Shown: in pieces, positions 23,301-38,300 of the stretch
Layout: every line of letters starts with the position of its first letter
How positions within the stretch are numbered: the first letter of the stretch is position 1
Source: Chondrosia reniformis
Taxonomy: Eukaryota > Porifera > Demospongiae > Chondrillida > Chondrillidae
Assembly: GCA_947172415.1 (NCBI GenBank)
Contig: OX359189.1
Span: 4,788,501-4,852,500 of the forward strand
Length of the DNA stretch: 64,000 nt
Reading direction: 5' to 3'
The notes under the pieces: model-generated
Database searches by the model: none
Told to the model about the DNA's origin: nothing
Seen by the model: only the letters and a program-made list of their open reading frames with translations
Translations under genes and position numbers: made by a program

Positions 23301-26300
23301 TGGCTGCATAATCATCCTTCTTTGAGTAGTGTAGATATATAATAACTTGTAATGTGCTGATAACCTGCTCATGTAGAACTCACATGAAGCATTAGTACGT
23401 ACTGGATTGTTTGATGGGAATTGTTTTAAAAATGAAGATGAGATAAGCTAGCTTTGGGTTTTCATATAGCTTTTGTATTGCCGAAAAGTGACAAGACGTT
23501 TGTATTATTAACTGTTTATGTTTTTGTTTTAGATTGATGAAACCTTTATAGCAATGTACCAAGCATCGTATGGTGTCGATGAAGGTACCTCTAGAGAGCC
23601 TACTGATGCTGCTACAGAACAGTCTAAGGATAATCCACCAAAAGTGAGTAATTAGAGTAGTAGTTGAAATGTCTTGCTCTATGATTTTCTGTATATTCAT
23701 TGTATATTGAGTGCCTTATATATAAAAGACACCCTATGCTATTCAATAATATGATATTAAGAAATGGGGACAGACAAAAAAGGAGTGGAAATACCATTTT
23801 TCCTCTATTAAATGCTGTGGCTCTTTTTCCTCCTGCTTCAAGGTGTAGTATCTAGTTGAGGGTGGCATTCATTAATGTCAGTGCAATCATAATGTTATAG
23901 TATAATTATAGTAATTATATGCAGGCATGTATAGACAGCTACACAGTTATTAAGATTAGTCAGTTTTGTCTTCTATCATGACTTTATACAGTCTTTATAC
24001 AATCGTTGTTTAATGGCATAGGGAAAATCCATGGCGGTTGAAGAACGTTTTAAGTGACCCTCTGCTTAAAACGAACTCATGGGGAAGAGTAGCAACAAAA
24101 TTAAGATTGCACTGGAGGAAGAAGGCCTTAAATACTCTAAGTTGGGTATATCTTTTTTTTCTTGGGCGCTATCGAGAGACTGGAACTGTTGCTCGCAGAT
24201 CTGGCTCTGGTCTCCCACAAAGGCAACTGTAAAAGTTAAAAGAACCATAGACACGCAAATGGAGGCAAATGATAAGACTACTTGAGCTGACCTTCAAAAA
24301 CTATTACAAAAAGGAGGATGTGAGGTGTCACTTTCTACAGTTATTTGATGGAGAAGCAACCTTGGTTGGACATCAAAAGGAACCAAATTCTGTCAGATGA
24401 TAAGAGAAACCGACGAAGAAGAGCAATTGGTATTGGCCAGAGAAAATATTTACAAACTAGACTCCCTCAGTGGCAATGTTTTTACAGTACTGTTAATCTT
24501 TCTGACTACCCATTTTTTGAAAACACTCTGGGCTACTCCAGTAAGTTGGAAATGCTTGAAAGAGTGAGGCCTTAAGTTTATGCAGCTCACCTTGTGGAAG
24601 AGCTGGGATATCCTTCTACCCTTTAGGTGTGCATTTCATCGAAATGTAGTCTCCAAAATACGCTTGTCTGGCCAGTTTTACAGCCAATGCTCCCATTTCT
24701 GAGTCCTTATGTAGGCTGTTGTATTTCTATATAATTAAATGGCTTCAGTTCTTCCTTTGGAATCTCTGAGCTAAGGAGGGTTGACTTTTCTTTGACTTGC
24801 TTGGAAGGAATAATATTGCCAGGTGGTTTCTCAGTGGATGAAGGTGGGGGGAATGTGGGATAGCTTCCATTTGAGGGTATGGCACATGGCAGCTCCATGG
24901 ATGAAGGTGGGGGTGAACTTCCACTAGAAGGTAGGATATGATTAAAACTGAAGAGCAAAGATTCATTGGAACTGTTAGTTGGAGTATGGCATGATGCCTG
25001 TTGAGAGGCACTGGAAGTTAAATGGTCATCTAGCTTTTTTATTAACATGTCACACTCTTGATTAGTATTTTCATCATCTCCATCATATTTATTTCTTCCT
25101 CAACTTCAGGTACGATATCTGTAACTTTTTGTAGTCTCCGTATCTTCTTGAGTGGCTCGTATAACTCCTTCCCGTTGTATCTTGATGATTTTTTTCTCGT
25201 AGCGAATGAAAACTCTCTATATCATTTCTATGGATTGTCGATTATCTTACTCGATCATTTCACACTTCTTCAAGTTGTGTAAAAATGTGATACATTTTTT
25301 TTTCTTTTACAGTTATTGGTTAACTGTTAACCGTTAACTGTTATCACTTAACTTCATCATAGTTAGGTTGCCATAACCAAGCAAGTGCAGATGTTATACT
25401 TCTGATAACAATTGCTAACTTCTGTTAGTCTTCTCTGTAATTATTGACTGGTATTACTAAATATATACTGAATTACATTTCAGTTCCTTGACTGCCTACA
25501 GATGTCTGAAGTCTCTAGAACCTCACACTGATGCTCTCCATGAATCTATAAAGGCTTTAATAAGTCTATTAAGGACTCTCAAGCAATGGTTGATTCCTGG
25601 AAAGCCACTCATTGCACATCCCTATTGAGCATCTAGTAGTTTTTTTTAACTTTCAGTACTTACTATAGTCTTTATCATCATCTGTTTCAAATGATGTAAC
25701 TAACTTTATACATGTTGAGAAGGCTCATGTATCCACACGAGGGGGTAAAGCCAAGGTATAAGCTAAAGCCAAAGCCAAAGCCTAAGCACCCTGTAAAAGT
25801 TCATTTGTGGGGGGAAACCAACAAGTGTGTGCATATTTGAGGAGAAGATGACTGCACCATTATTCATTAAGATCCTGTGGGAAACATTCTTGCCTTTCCA
25901 AAGAAATGTACGTACATATATCAAGAGGGATGTAGATTTGTACAGGACAATGACCCCAAGTACTGCTCCAGAATGACAAAAGCATTTTATCAAGAGGAAG
26001 GTATTAATTGGTGGCAAACTCCTCCGAAATCTCCTCCGAAATCTTCTGATTTAAATCCCATTAATAACCTTTGGCGTGAGGTGAAGGAGTTTATAGAAAG
26101 AGTTGCCAAACTGAAGACAAAGCAAAAACTGATACCTGGAATAAATAATTTTTGGAAAACAGTAAGAGTTGAAAAATGCAGCCACTTAAAGAAAGTTGTG
26201 CCAGCAGGAATAATGGTGCAACAGGCTACTAAGAACATTTAACATTTAATTTAACATTTCATTACATTTGAAGCTCAAATTAAAGATTATACAGTTTAGT

Positions 26301-29300
26301 GACATTCTTCATGCTACTACATTCATGACTACATATTGTTAGAGATATAATACTATAGCTAAGTTTATTTTTTATAAATACTTACAGCTACACACGGTCC
26401 TTTGATGGAATTGCACCACACTTTTATTTTTCAGAGTTGCTTGCAGCATTGCGATATTTCATCCTGAGCAATAATCCACTTCTTCTCAAAGCACTCAGGG
26501 TTTTCCAAAATGCAGGGGAGGCTTCAAAATTCTTCAACTTTAGCTCATTTAACTCAGTGTGTAGTAGGGCTGCATGGGACTTCCTACCAGTCTCTGGGTG
26601 TGCATTGGGCCAGGATTGAATCACCAAAGTAGGCTACACAAGCCAGCTTTACAGTGAGAGCTCTCATCTTGCTCTCAATTTTTAAGTGCTGACATTTTAA
26701 AAGTATTGCATCTGGTGATTTTAATTCCATTGCATTTATGGCTGAACTTGGCAGCTTTAATAGGAAATGGCTTTAACTTTAGTGTATCACTTGTTTCCTC
26801 TTGGACAGGTTCTTTCATTGAAGGTCCACTGAGATGGCAGCTTGGCATGCCATTAGTCTCGCGTAGCCCAGACAGCCATTTCGCCTCTATATTTAGTAAC
26901 TTCTGTTAACAAAACAGTTAGAAACGAAATCACCTCACTAACAGTGGAAAGTCAGTGCTTTGCAAGTTGACCGATTATGTACGGCGTTGTAAATTCTGAA
27001 AACAATTTTGAAGCGTTTTAACAATAAATGAAAGTGGTTTTTCACAAAAGGCCAATTAATAAACAACTCTTTAATGTAATGACAAAACAGCTCAATTAGA
27101 AGCACCTATAAATCGTTTTGAGGCAACTATTTAGGTAGCTAATCATTTAGTGTGTGTGGTATTTTATCCAGAAGTGGGTATATTACAAACCTTTTGTTTC
27201 TTCAAAGTCCTCAATATCCTTTCCCATACGCTGCTGTAGTACTATGGTTAAGTGAGATCTGGCTTCAATGCAGGAATCCCCATGCAGGAGTTTTTTCTTA
27301 TTTTGAATGAAGCTGCTAAGATCCTTTGTACACAAGCAGCAAAGCTCCATCACGCTGCTGTCTACAGCTGGCCGGCAAATTCCAATTCGTGAAGCCTTTC
27401 TTGGTTTCAATGTGTTTTAAGGTATGAATGTCATTATTACCATGGTAGCTGAATATTAATGAGCCACTAAGTTCTGATGGCTCAGAACAAAAACGGTATA
27501 GGCTATTCACCAGACCCTATTTCACCGACTGTGTGACATCATTAAGTAAATATGGAGGTGAAATAGCGGTCTGGGCTACACGAGACTAGCATGCCATATG
27601 GAAAAAATATTTGCTCACCCTCTTTTATACTTGAGGTTAACTTATGGCATAATTTAACGTGGTTGTCTAATTTTTTTGTGAGGTTTTGCACTTGATACAT
27701 TATATTATCTGTGCTCCTTCAGATTCTCTAATATGTTTTATAGCTTACCTTTATTAAAGTTTGTGTGATTGGTAGAATTGTATGTGCATGAGTGTGCACC
27801 TTTTTACTATTTAGTATAGGATGTAGGACCTGAATAAAGGGGACACTTTGCTTTTATCAACGTAGGACCTGTAGCTGACATTAATTTCTGCCTACATAAA
27901 TGTACCAGCCAAGCCTACTCTGATGTGTGTATAAAATGTGTGAATTTAGATGAAAGCCTGTAAAAAGGTTGCAGCAATATGTGAAAATTACAGTGCATGG
28001 GTGTTGCATGGTTACTTGACGGATTAGTTAACGAGCTTTCCATTGCAGCATGGTTAATGTAATAATTACATCTTGTGTATGTATGTGTAAGACCTGATGA
28101 CATAGCCCAAGAGTTGGTAATATAGTTACTGCAAGGCTGCAAATAGTGACCAGATGCCACTGAGGTAGACTCCACCAACAAGATCGGATAATCTACAGCG
28201 ACTCAAGATGAAGATCACTTCCAGAGACTTCTTTGTCCACCACTGCTTCCCTACCTTCTCTACGTTCCCAACTGACAGAATGGTGAGGTTCCCACACATG
28301 GATCTCTCCTGCAATACTATACTTTATCTCTCCTTTTCTTTTTTATTTCCTTACCTCTTCCTTTTGTTTGAATGTATTCTGTCTTTTGAACATTTCCAGT
28401 CTCCCCAATGTGTAAAACTTTGTTTATTAGTCACTTAGACTACTTCCACCTTCCTGCCAATGGTTTGTGGGTGTTGACTTGTACTGAGGAGTTCTTAATG
28501 GAGTTGGTAGACTTAATTAATAGTCTTGATGAATGTTACTGTCTTTCTTGACATACATAGGTGGGAGAGAACAAATGGTCTTGGAAGGTTTCAGTCTCAA
28601 TTGTGTCTCTTCTTGCCTCTTGGATTGCTCTCTCAATTTCACTCCTTTATAGAGATTGATGCTAATAAAGCAGCTTTCCTTAAATTGTACAGAGCAAAGT
28701 CAAGCAGAAGCAGTCAATCTGGTAGACTATATCCAACTAGCTGTAGACTGTAGCCATTTAGCTGTAGACTGCAGCCATCTAGCAGTAGTTTAACAGGCAA
28801 GTATTATTCAAGGGAAGGCAATGCAACCTAATACCCTAAATGTTTCGAGTTTTCTTATGAAAAAACTGTCCACCTGTTCATGTGAGACATACTTGCTGTG
28901 ACTTTATATAGGAACAGACATTATAAGAGCAGTTGTGCTCTCTTTCTCATATATTAACAGCAATTTTACATCCTTTTCCCAATTCCTTGCCTTCCTTTGG
29001 TAAGACAAAGATTAGAAAAAAAAAAAATTTACTGCTTTTACTATTCTAGTTCCAATTGTCTCTTCTGGTATTTTAGTGATGGATTTGAGGAAATGGCTCC
29101 TTTCTGCTGTTTGATTAATAATTAATTAACTAAGTAATAACATTTATAGTGTAAAAATAAAATATTTGTTGTGTAAAATTATACCGAATCAGCTTCTAAG
29201 TGAAAAGATGTTATGATGAAGCTCAATATTGGGTTTAAATTAGGGGGTCACCTAACCTAATGCCCTCCTCCACTTCCTACACATATGCTTTCATCTTAAT

Positions 29301-32300
29301 TTTATGGTAAATTCCATCAAATTCTGCCAGTCCCAATTCTCTTCTCTCAAGATCAGTGTGCAAGTATTGATTAACCGTCGATAAAGGAGGAAATACCGAG
29401 AATATAGCCATTAAATAGTATGTTTTGTTTTCGGTTTGTTTAGTATTGTTTTGTTGTAATTCTGGGTTTTATAACTTGCCCATTACACATATTCCTCAGC
29501 TTAAACTACACTTATGTTCGTCTCCAAACAAATGTTCCTGCTCTACGGTATTTGTGTATAGGAATCCGAAATGCTTAAAATCATGAAATTTACTGGGAAT
29601 CGCGAAATTAAAATCGTGAAATGTTTGAAATTGCGAAATTTTTGTACCACGAAATTTTCATGCTATACCACATGGTAGTTAATAAGTAAGATTAATGCTT
29701 CGAATAGTATGCTGTATCACTGTCTAATTGATTTTTTTTTTTTTATTAGGTGTCTGTGTCCAATATGAATTCAAAAATGAAAGGAGACGTTAACAAAAGA
29801 AAAAGACCCTATCACGGTAACACTTTGTTTCCATTCTTTCTCGCCATTCTTTGTCACTGTATCATTGATAAAAGATTTAATACTGAATGTTCCCTGCGCC
29901 AAGGGTTTGTACTTTAGTACTTCATTTTTATGCTTTACCCCCCTGGGGTGCTCTTATTTTTGTTCCTATGTTTTCTTTAAATTGCTCTAAGGAAAGCATA
30001 GGTGTTCTAGTGAGCATAGAATGTAGATTTGTGTCTGGTGAGGAAGTTGCCCTCTGTTTAACATGTAAACAGTAAAGTTGTTTTAGTAAGATTTTATGTT
30101 CATACAGCTAATTTGATATATGTATGTGCATACTTGTAGACCTCAAAATAAAGAATTGACTTTGGACATGCAAGATGCCAGTTTGTTTTCTTTCAGTGAT
30201 CAGAAAGCCAGACTTTAATTAGTTGTTATTCTTAATTCTTTTTACTACAAAATTATGTAGAAAACAAGTATTTATTCAACTGAGGCTGCTCCAGGGCAGT
30301 TTATTTTAAGTGTTTGCTTTCCAAGTCAAAATTGGCTCAAATGAAAAATAATAATACAAAGCACTTTCAGCTTTTCAGCCTGGTTGCAATGCTTACAAAT
30401 ATCGTGCACTTATGAAGCTTATAGATAAACTGTCATGATGTGAATGAATTACCATTATTGTAATAATTACTGTACCATAATGTAGTAATTTCAAGTTTTT
30501 TGAGGTACAAATATGTGCATATCTAGAGCATACTAAATGCAAAACCATACTGAAATGTACTACAGTGGATCCCCGCCAATCTGAATAACATTGTCCCAAA
30601 GGTTACAGGAATGTTTTCAGATTAGTGCATTTTTCGGATTAGTAAATGTTTCACAAAATGTGTAACAAAGTACAAATAAAGTCTTAATAATCAACATTCA
30701 GTTTTCATCGCAGAGCACAGTATAAGATTTCTTTCTGATCTGGTCGAGCAGCTTCAATGTGTGATCGACAGTGAGGGTCTTGTGCGCTCTCTTGGCCTTC
30801 GTTATAGACGCCATTACACGTACTTAACCTGGAATCGTCCACGTAAGGCCTAAATGTTTGGCGTTGGCAGTGACGTATGATTACTTATTCGTCGTTCGGA
30901 TTAACGCAATTCGGATTGGCGAGGGTCCACTGGAATAGTGTTACTTCATTGCCCTTACATACAAGAATCAAACTATGTTGAAACCTTCCTGCGATTACTT
31001 ACACTTTTGTAATGACATCAGGTACCTCACAGTATTAGCACATTTTATGTTTCTGGTATTTTCACTATTTCTGCCATTCAATGCAATTTCACCAGTTCAG
31101 ATTATTTATTTTTGTATTCATAGCATCTATTCAATTCTCCAGGTTGGTTTGACCTTGATGAAGAAAGAAACACAAATGTGTACGTTAATGGTTTACCACT
31201 AGACATAAGTGAGGAAGAATTTTATCAATTGATGTCCAAATATGGAATTATTAAAGAAGGAGAGGATGGTACGTATATAAGTATGGGTACACTTGTAAGG
31301 CATAATATAGGCTATGTTACTGAGTTCTCCATTTATAACTACGTACAGTGGAATGTTGCATGAATAGTCATGGAAGTGAAAAGTGTTAGTGTTTTAAATG
31401 CTCTATATGAAATATACAATATGCAAAATTGCACTTCTTCATTTCCACATCCCCCAACTATGTTAAGGGCATTAACCACATAGTTACTAAGGACATCAGC
31501 AGTTAGGTACAGGAGATCCACTGCTGAAACCCCTCAGTTCTTTTATGTATTATACTCAGTAGGTCATCATTTTGATCAATGTCAGGATCTTCTCCTTGGT
31601 TAATTGCTGCAGTCTGCATACCTCATTCGCAGCTGCCTGAACTAATTTCTCTCAGATGTGTTAATATACCTTACATTTGCATGATTGTTGGCTGCCGATT
31701 TGTCTGACCAAGGTGAAGACCATTGGCTCTAGGGCTTTCTGAAAGATGCCCTGGTGGTTGTGCAAGGAGCACACTTAACTCCACCCACTAGCAATGCACA
31801 TGTACAGCAGCTGTACAAAATCTGAGTGAAGAGTTCAGTTTATCTGATGCATTTTCATCCACGATTTATGGCTGTAGATGTCAAGAGTGAAGTGAATCTC
31901 ATCAAAAGACAGGGCAAGGCTTGAGGCGATCAAAGTGAACCACGAAACATTTTCATTTACTGGTGTGCTGACTGCATCAGACAACTGCTTCGCTATCTTG
32001 TATGGTCCTGTTCAAGGCTGGTGCAATTTCTTAAACTTGTCTCTCTGTAGGACAATGGAATATAGAAACACAAGGTCACCATCCTTGCCATAAATATTTT
32101 ATAGTATTGTTTCTGTCTATCAAATGAAGCCTTCAATTTCATGTGGAGAGTTGAATATGTTGCACATAACTTGTCCTGCAAAGCATACCCTGGGTAAGAG
32201 TCCAGTGAATTTCCTTGACAGGCATCTCCCCAACATGATGTCACGTGGAAGTCTTGCCTTACGTCCAAACAGGAGGAAAAATGGGGTAAACCCTGTCCTT

Positions 32301-35300
32301 GCCTCCATATTGGTGTTGTAAGCCATGCATGTGGATCTCAGATGGCACTCCCACTCATGCTTTTTGCCAATGAGAGTTGTGGACAACAAGGACAGCAGGG
32401 TGCAGTTAAATCTTTCCACAAGGCAATCACTCTAGGGGTGGTGGGTGTTGTCCTGGACTTCTCAATACCAAGCAGTTTGCAAACTTCCTGTACCAGCTGG
32501 TTTTCATACTGACGTCCTTGATTGGAGTGTAGTAACTGCTCTGGGGAGAGTATCTTAAAAATACCACCACCGTGAAGTCATACTCCTGCAGCTTTTCCAG
32601 CCCATCGGGATGGCTTCTGGGTCCTTTAAGTCGATTTCCTGTAGTTGTGCTTCGTGATAGTTTAATTTACAATTTATTTGAAATGTTGAAGTCAAAGCCT
32701 TATTCTGTTTAAGTATGAACTTCTCTCTCTATATATATTTAAGCCATTTAATAACATTCAAAATTCCAATTACGGAATACCTAGGTACATATATGCACAG
32801 GTTACTAAAGCATGCTCAACAATAAGACTATCATTATACAGTTACAAGAAGTTATTAGATGTCAGTTGCATGTTTGCTTAATTTATAGAAGTATTATTTG
32901 TAAGTCACAAACATGATTTATAAGCCATAAGTACTACTTAAATCATTACCATTCTTTATAAATCAGAGGTATTATTTATTGCATTATTTAAAACATGGCT
33001 TCAGAAACAAATGACACCCCATACACTGTATGCATATGTTTGTCTTTGCAGGTAGTCCAAAGCTGAAGTTGTATAGAGACACTAATGGTGAAATAAAAGG
33101 GGATGGAAGGTGTTGCTATCTTAAGGTGAGTGTAAAGATCCTTGCAAAGGCACGATTATGACATAGAAGTAAGTAGGTCATTCCTATCTCCTTTTTTGGG
33201 GCTCAGGGCTTCGTCCTCCCCTTGTTTGGGGTTCATGTCATTATCCATACCCTCCTCGTCCTCTCCTTGGTAGGATTTCACGTCATTGGCCTCTCCTAGG
33301 TTGGCGTTCACCTTATCGTCCATGTCCTCCTCTCCTTGGTTGGGGTCATCAAGGTCTTCCTCATTGATCTTCCCTTTCCAAGTTGTATTAGTAACAAGCA
33401 GTGATCTAGGAGGATGCCCAAAGACCAGCTCATAGGGAGTATACTATGTGGTCTCGTACACCTGGGTGCTGATGGTGTCTGAAAAAGCTAGACCTCGCAG
33501 TTTCAGTAACTGAATGAAGTTGGAATCAGTCTCATCTCCATCACCACAGAGAGCAATACCTTGTCAGGCCAAGAACCTAATATTTGACAATACCTTTAGT
33601 AGACATTGCCTGTTGTCCTTCTTCTGATCTGCATGCTCCTTGGATAGCATCTCACCAACGTCCGGGTAACATGCTGGCAGAACCACAACCAATTGCAAAG
33701 CCTCTTTGTGGCAAGCGGAATCTTCATGCTCCTTCAACCCGATAGTGCCATCTTTCCAATTGTAGAACCCTGTACTTGTGAAGGCTGGATCTCCTCTTTT
33801 TAGTTTCATCCGTTTTGATTTTAAAGTTGTCACACACACACATGGCAGAACAAAACGTCTTCTTCTTCGTTGTAGTGAAGCCATTTCCACTTGCCAAACC
33901 ATGCAGACTGGCAAGAATGCTGTACCACTTGCTTCTTCCCAAACTCACACTTTTGGAATTTGAAAGTGGAAGGGGGGTGATAAGGATGATCAGGAAAATT
34001 GGGCTAGGGAGTAGTCGTTGCAAGCTTCGAGAATGCCATCTTTGAAGACGTGCTCAAACGAATTTAGTAACTAAACAACATCGGCATCGAGAGTAGCACC
34101 TGCCATTTTATCGTTTCCCAAAATGGCTCTTAGTTCTGCAAGGCCTGGGAGATAGCATAGATAAATAGTTGTTTCTATTACCTATTGAGATAGCTACGGG
34201 TACTCAGACATGCCCAGTTGAAGAATGCCTTTGGTAGGATAAACTATCATTGATTCCATCAATTAAACCTGTATTTAAAAAATCAGTTCTCCATTTTGAA
34301 AAATTTGTATAACTCTGAAAATGTTCTGTTAACTTTACGTTTTTCATTAACACTTGCGTAATCTATATACCTACAATATATATTTCTTTCCTTTATAATA
34401 CATTTATACTATGATTTAACCCTAATATTTTAGACGAAGATTCTTTTATAAAAGCGCTATCAATACATATAAATTTCGAAGAGATCATATGATTATTTAA
34501 CTTAGTGGGTGGTAACGGTCTAAAGAATTTTGAGCCACTAAAGTGTTCTTCGGGGGGTAAAGGGTTAATGGAACAACCAGCATGTCCCGAAGTCCGGTGG
34601 AAGGTAGATCCAATAGCTGAAAGCCGCTTTTCTTCACAAATTAGTGAAAAGCCTTGTCTTCATCTGGAGTTCCTTTCAGATAGCCAATTATTCGCTAAGA
34701 CAAACTTCGATGAATAACAGCACTCCTGTTACGCTTCCCATCACCGGTGATATTGCAGACCTTTACATGTAAAGCGGCTCCTCAGGAACAGTGGCACGAT
34801 TGGCCCGACGTTGGGTTTCCCGACATCTACAGCTATCTCATTGCCGCTTCAAGCCCTTATGGCTGGATCGAAAAAGTCCAAGTTATGGCCATACGCACTC
34901 GCCCAAGTACCGTTTTTGTACATGCTCGCATAAGACATTCGCAAAGGATCACAGCTACACCACTTAAACCATTAATAGAAAGGATTTTAATCCACCATCA
35001 GATGCTGCTATTTGTAGTGAGCATTTTGTTGGAGGGGTAAGGAGCGATGAAAAAGATTCACCAGCATATGTACCAACACTGTTCTCCTTTACATCCACTC
35101 CTAAGAAGCGCCAAGTAACACAAGGCCTAGAGAGATGGAAGACAACAAAAAGAAGATCTGAAGAAGCATCCAATAAAGCAGAACTGTCAGAAATATTTGG
35201 TGATGATTTGCCATCTTCCCTTGTAGAATCATCAGCCACTGAAGTTTATCCAGATATTGGTAAAGACAACAGTGTAGACATGAGTGTGCAGACAGATACG

Positions 35301-38300
35301 ACTATTGCAGAACTACATCAGCTGGAGAGTGATAATTATTCCTGACAGGAAGAAATTACCTTACTGAAGGAACAGATCAGTGCTCCTTTAGGTTTTCCAA
35401 CTGAAGAAAAGTTGAAAGAAGATAGTAAGCTCTTAGGCTTATACACTGGCTTTAGTAAATTTTTTATCCTTAAAGCATTATTTGAGGTAGTTGCCAAGGC
35501 TGTTCCTCATTCAAGGCATTATAAGCTCTCTGCTTTCAGGCGTTTTATATTAACTATGATGAAATTAAGATTAAATACTTCAAATTTGGAGTTGGCCTAT
35601 CGTTTTGGTATATCCGAGTCTACAGTTGGTAGAATCCTAAAACGGTGGATACATATACATATACAGATTAGGTGGCAAAGATGATGAATCTTCAGTTAAA
35701 TTGCTATTCTTTGTACTACGAACATTTTTGCCACACGTGACGTCGCAAAGCTGTTACCGCAATGTTCCTGCAAAAAACGTGCAAGTACCCTATTCTAAAA
35801 CTATCTCTGATGGCGATTCCAAGCGTGGATATAGCGAAAAACTTGCTCTCTTGGATGGCACTGATCCGTATGAGTTGCCAAATGCTCTCTTGCTCTACGT
35901 GGATACGTACATTTGCAATGTGTCTAGTTTGTTCTGCTTCTATCCCTGTAAGCTGCTGTTTACCTCTTGTAAAGGCTGGAATAAGTATTCTAGCACAATG
36001 CATTGCCAATAATTCTTTTATATCAAACCCACGATCTGCTAAAACTGTATCTCCAGGAAGTAAGTAACTGAGCAATCCACTGTTTTTAGTTATATGTTTG
36101 TCACTGACTCTTCCACCTCTGCCTGGTTCTGAAAGGAAGCATACAGTTCCCTGTGGTGTGATCCCAATGAGATATTTAACAGTATTGTGGTGCTTGTATG
36201 ATGAATATGTTTGAGCTCTAGCCAAAAGATTTGATGGCCTTACCACAAATAATTCGAAGCAGTCTATAATGACTGCACAATTTGGACAATGTTTGCGAAA
36301 GTCCATTGGCATTGTCTTTCGCTCTATCAGGCCACAAAATGAGTGGCTTCAGTCTAATATACATGATTTCAATTACCTCTGCAAATGTACGAGATACTGT
36401 TGACTTATGAATTCCGAATTGATAGGCCAGATCCTGTACAGAGAGATCAAGTCGTAACCTCATAAGTGCCAACAGCAATTGCCTGAAAGGGTGATAATGA
36501 CCTGCCTGAGTCATTGCTCAAATAGGACTGTAAAATTGTAGAAACTGCCAAAAGAATATCCTATTTTGGAAGCCCTAAATAATAGCAGACTTTATCGTCA
36601 TTATCCCTAAATCGTTCTTCATCTAAAAGGTAAGCCATCAGCTCTTTATGTGTTTTTTCAAGATTCATAGACACAGACAGCAGTTCTTCAGTCTTCTTCA
36701 GGTCAATGTTTAACTTTTCTATTTCATCAGCTAAATCTTCTATCACTAGATTCTATATCACTGGCCATGGTTGTTGCAGACTGGATAATGTCTTCCTCAA
36801 ATTTTTCTTTTCTTTGCATCTCTAGCAACTGCTGTAGTATGTCTACATGAATCCCCTGGTTTCATCAGCTGGTGTCCAAGCTTCAAGGTAGGAGCCAAAT
36901 CTGGATTTGTAGTATCATACAATCCTGCAGGTTTACCACTTGTAAAATAATCAGAACAAACTCTAGTGTAATGGAAGTTTGCTGGCTTGATATCTTGCCT
37001 ACTAATTGCAGCAAGCCAACTTGTCCGTTGTTTTTCACACAGTTCTTTGGTTTGGCTGCTCTGGTGAGTGACGATTGAAGGGAGGCAAAAAAAAATCCTT
37101 GTCCTTGTCTCTGTCTCCTCGATTGCCGCATCCTAAGACAGCACAGAAGTTCACCATAACGAGAATAACTACCAAAAACTACACGATATTTGTATACGTA
37201 ACTATACTGGTTGTAATCCAACATGGCCACCATCGCCGAAGCCACCCCTTCTGCAACCTATTCTATATTACCAATACACGTTTGCACCTATTTGACACTC
37301 ATGAATTACGGCATGTGACTTGTGACGTCACATGCACAACCTCTATAATACTTTCCTAACTAATGCGGGAAAGTACCGCGAACCATTAGCGCCTCTGTAT
37401 AATTATGTAATCGTTTGAATTGACCTGCAGGTGTCAGGAAACATAAACAGAAAGCGGGAATTTGATTGCCTATTTTTGTAACTTTTCATAGAAGCGATTT
37501 AGAGCCATGGAAAGGTGACAAATGGATTCTATAGCCATCCAAACACTTAGTTACATTTTTAAACCATTAGAATAGGACTTTGTATTCCTAAACTAGCTTG
37601 ATTTCTAAGGGAGCTTTTTGATGATTCGCACTATAGTCAGGGCAAGAGCATTCTATGAAGTCGTCTGTGCACGCGCAAAAACCACCAGACACTAGCTAAG
37701 CCATTCTGAATTCGATTGAAAGTCCCGCCAAAACAGCAATAAAAGCCCCGTCAATGGAGTATGTATCACTCATACCATGACGCTTCGGTGTATATGGATT
37801 TTAGACGCGCTTGCCCTCAGGTGCATATAACTAGTACATATTAAGTTTACTCATATCTGACTATATGTCAATTTTACATCAGGTTGAATCGGTTGATTTG
37901 GCTATTCAGCTGCTGAATGACAGTGACTATAAAGGTTGTAAGATATATGTTGAGAAGGTGAGTAAAATCTTCCATATATACATATGCCGCCTTGCTTTCA
38001 AAACATCCATTAATGTACTCCTCATTTACAATGTGAACAGGTATACTTTGCACCCAGGCTGATGCATGTTCATTCCCTCCTTATATACCAGAAATCAGAG
38101 GTGAACAACCTGTGCATAGGTATATGTATAGAACTGGCAGAAGGCTAGTGTATGCAGTAATTACTGTATTTAGACCAGTGGTCAGCTATGCTATTTGTAA
38201 TGCTGGATCTCAAATTGAGGAGGGAGCCTCTAGAGTGTATATACTGGATTGAGGTGCAAACTGGTTGTAATTTCTAACCACATTCTGCGGCTGCTGGAAT

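Noticed and set aside
34747..35040. 97-codon plus-strand ORF as a host gene
   Set aside because: It is an out-of-frame reading of the THAP-ISL2EU relic, whose frame shifts near 34960-35000.
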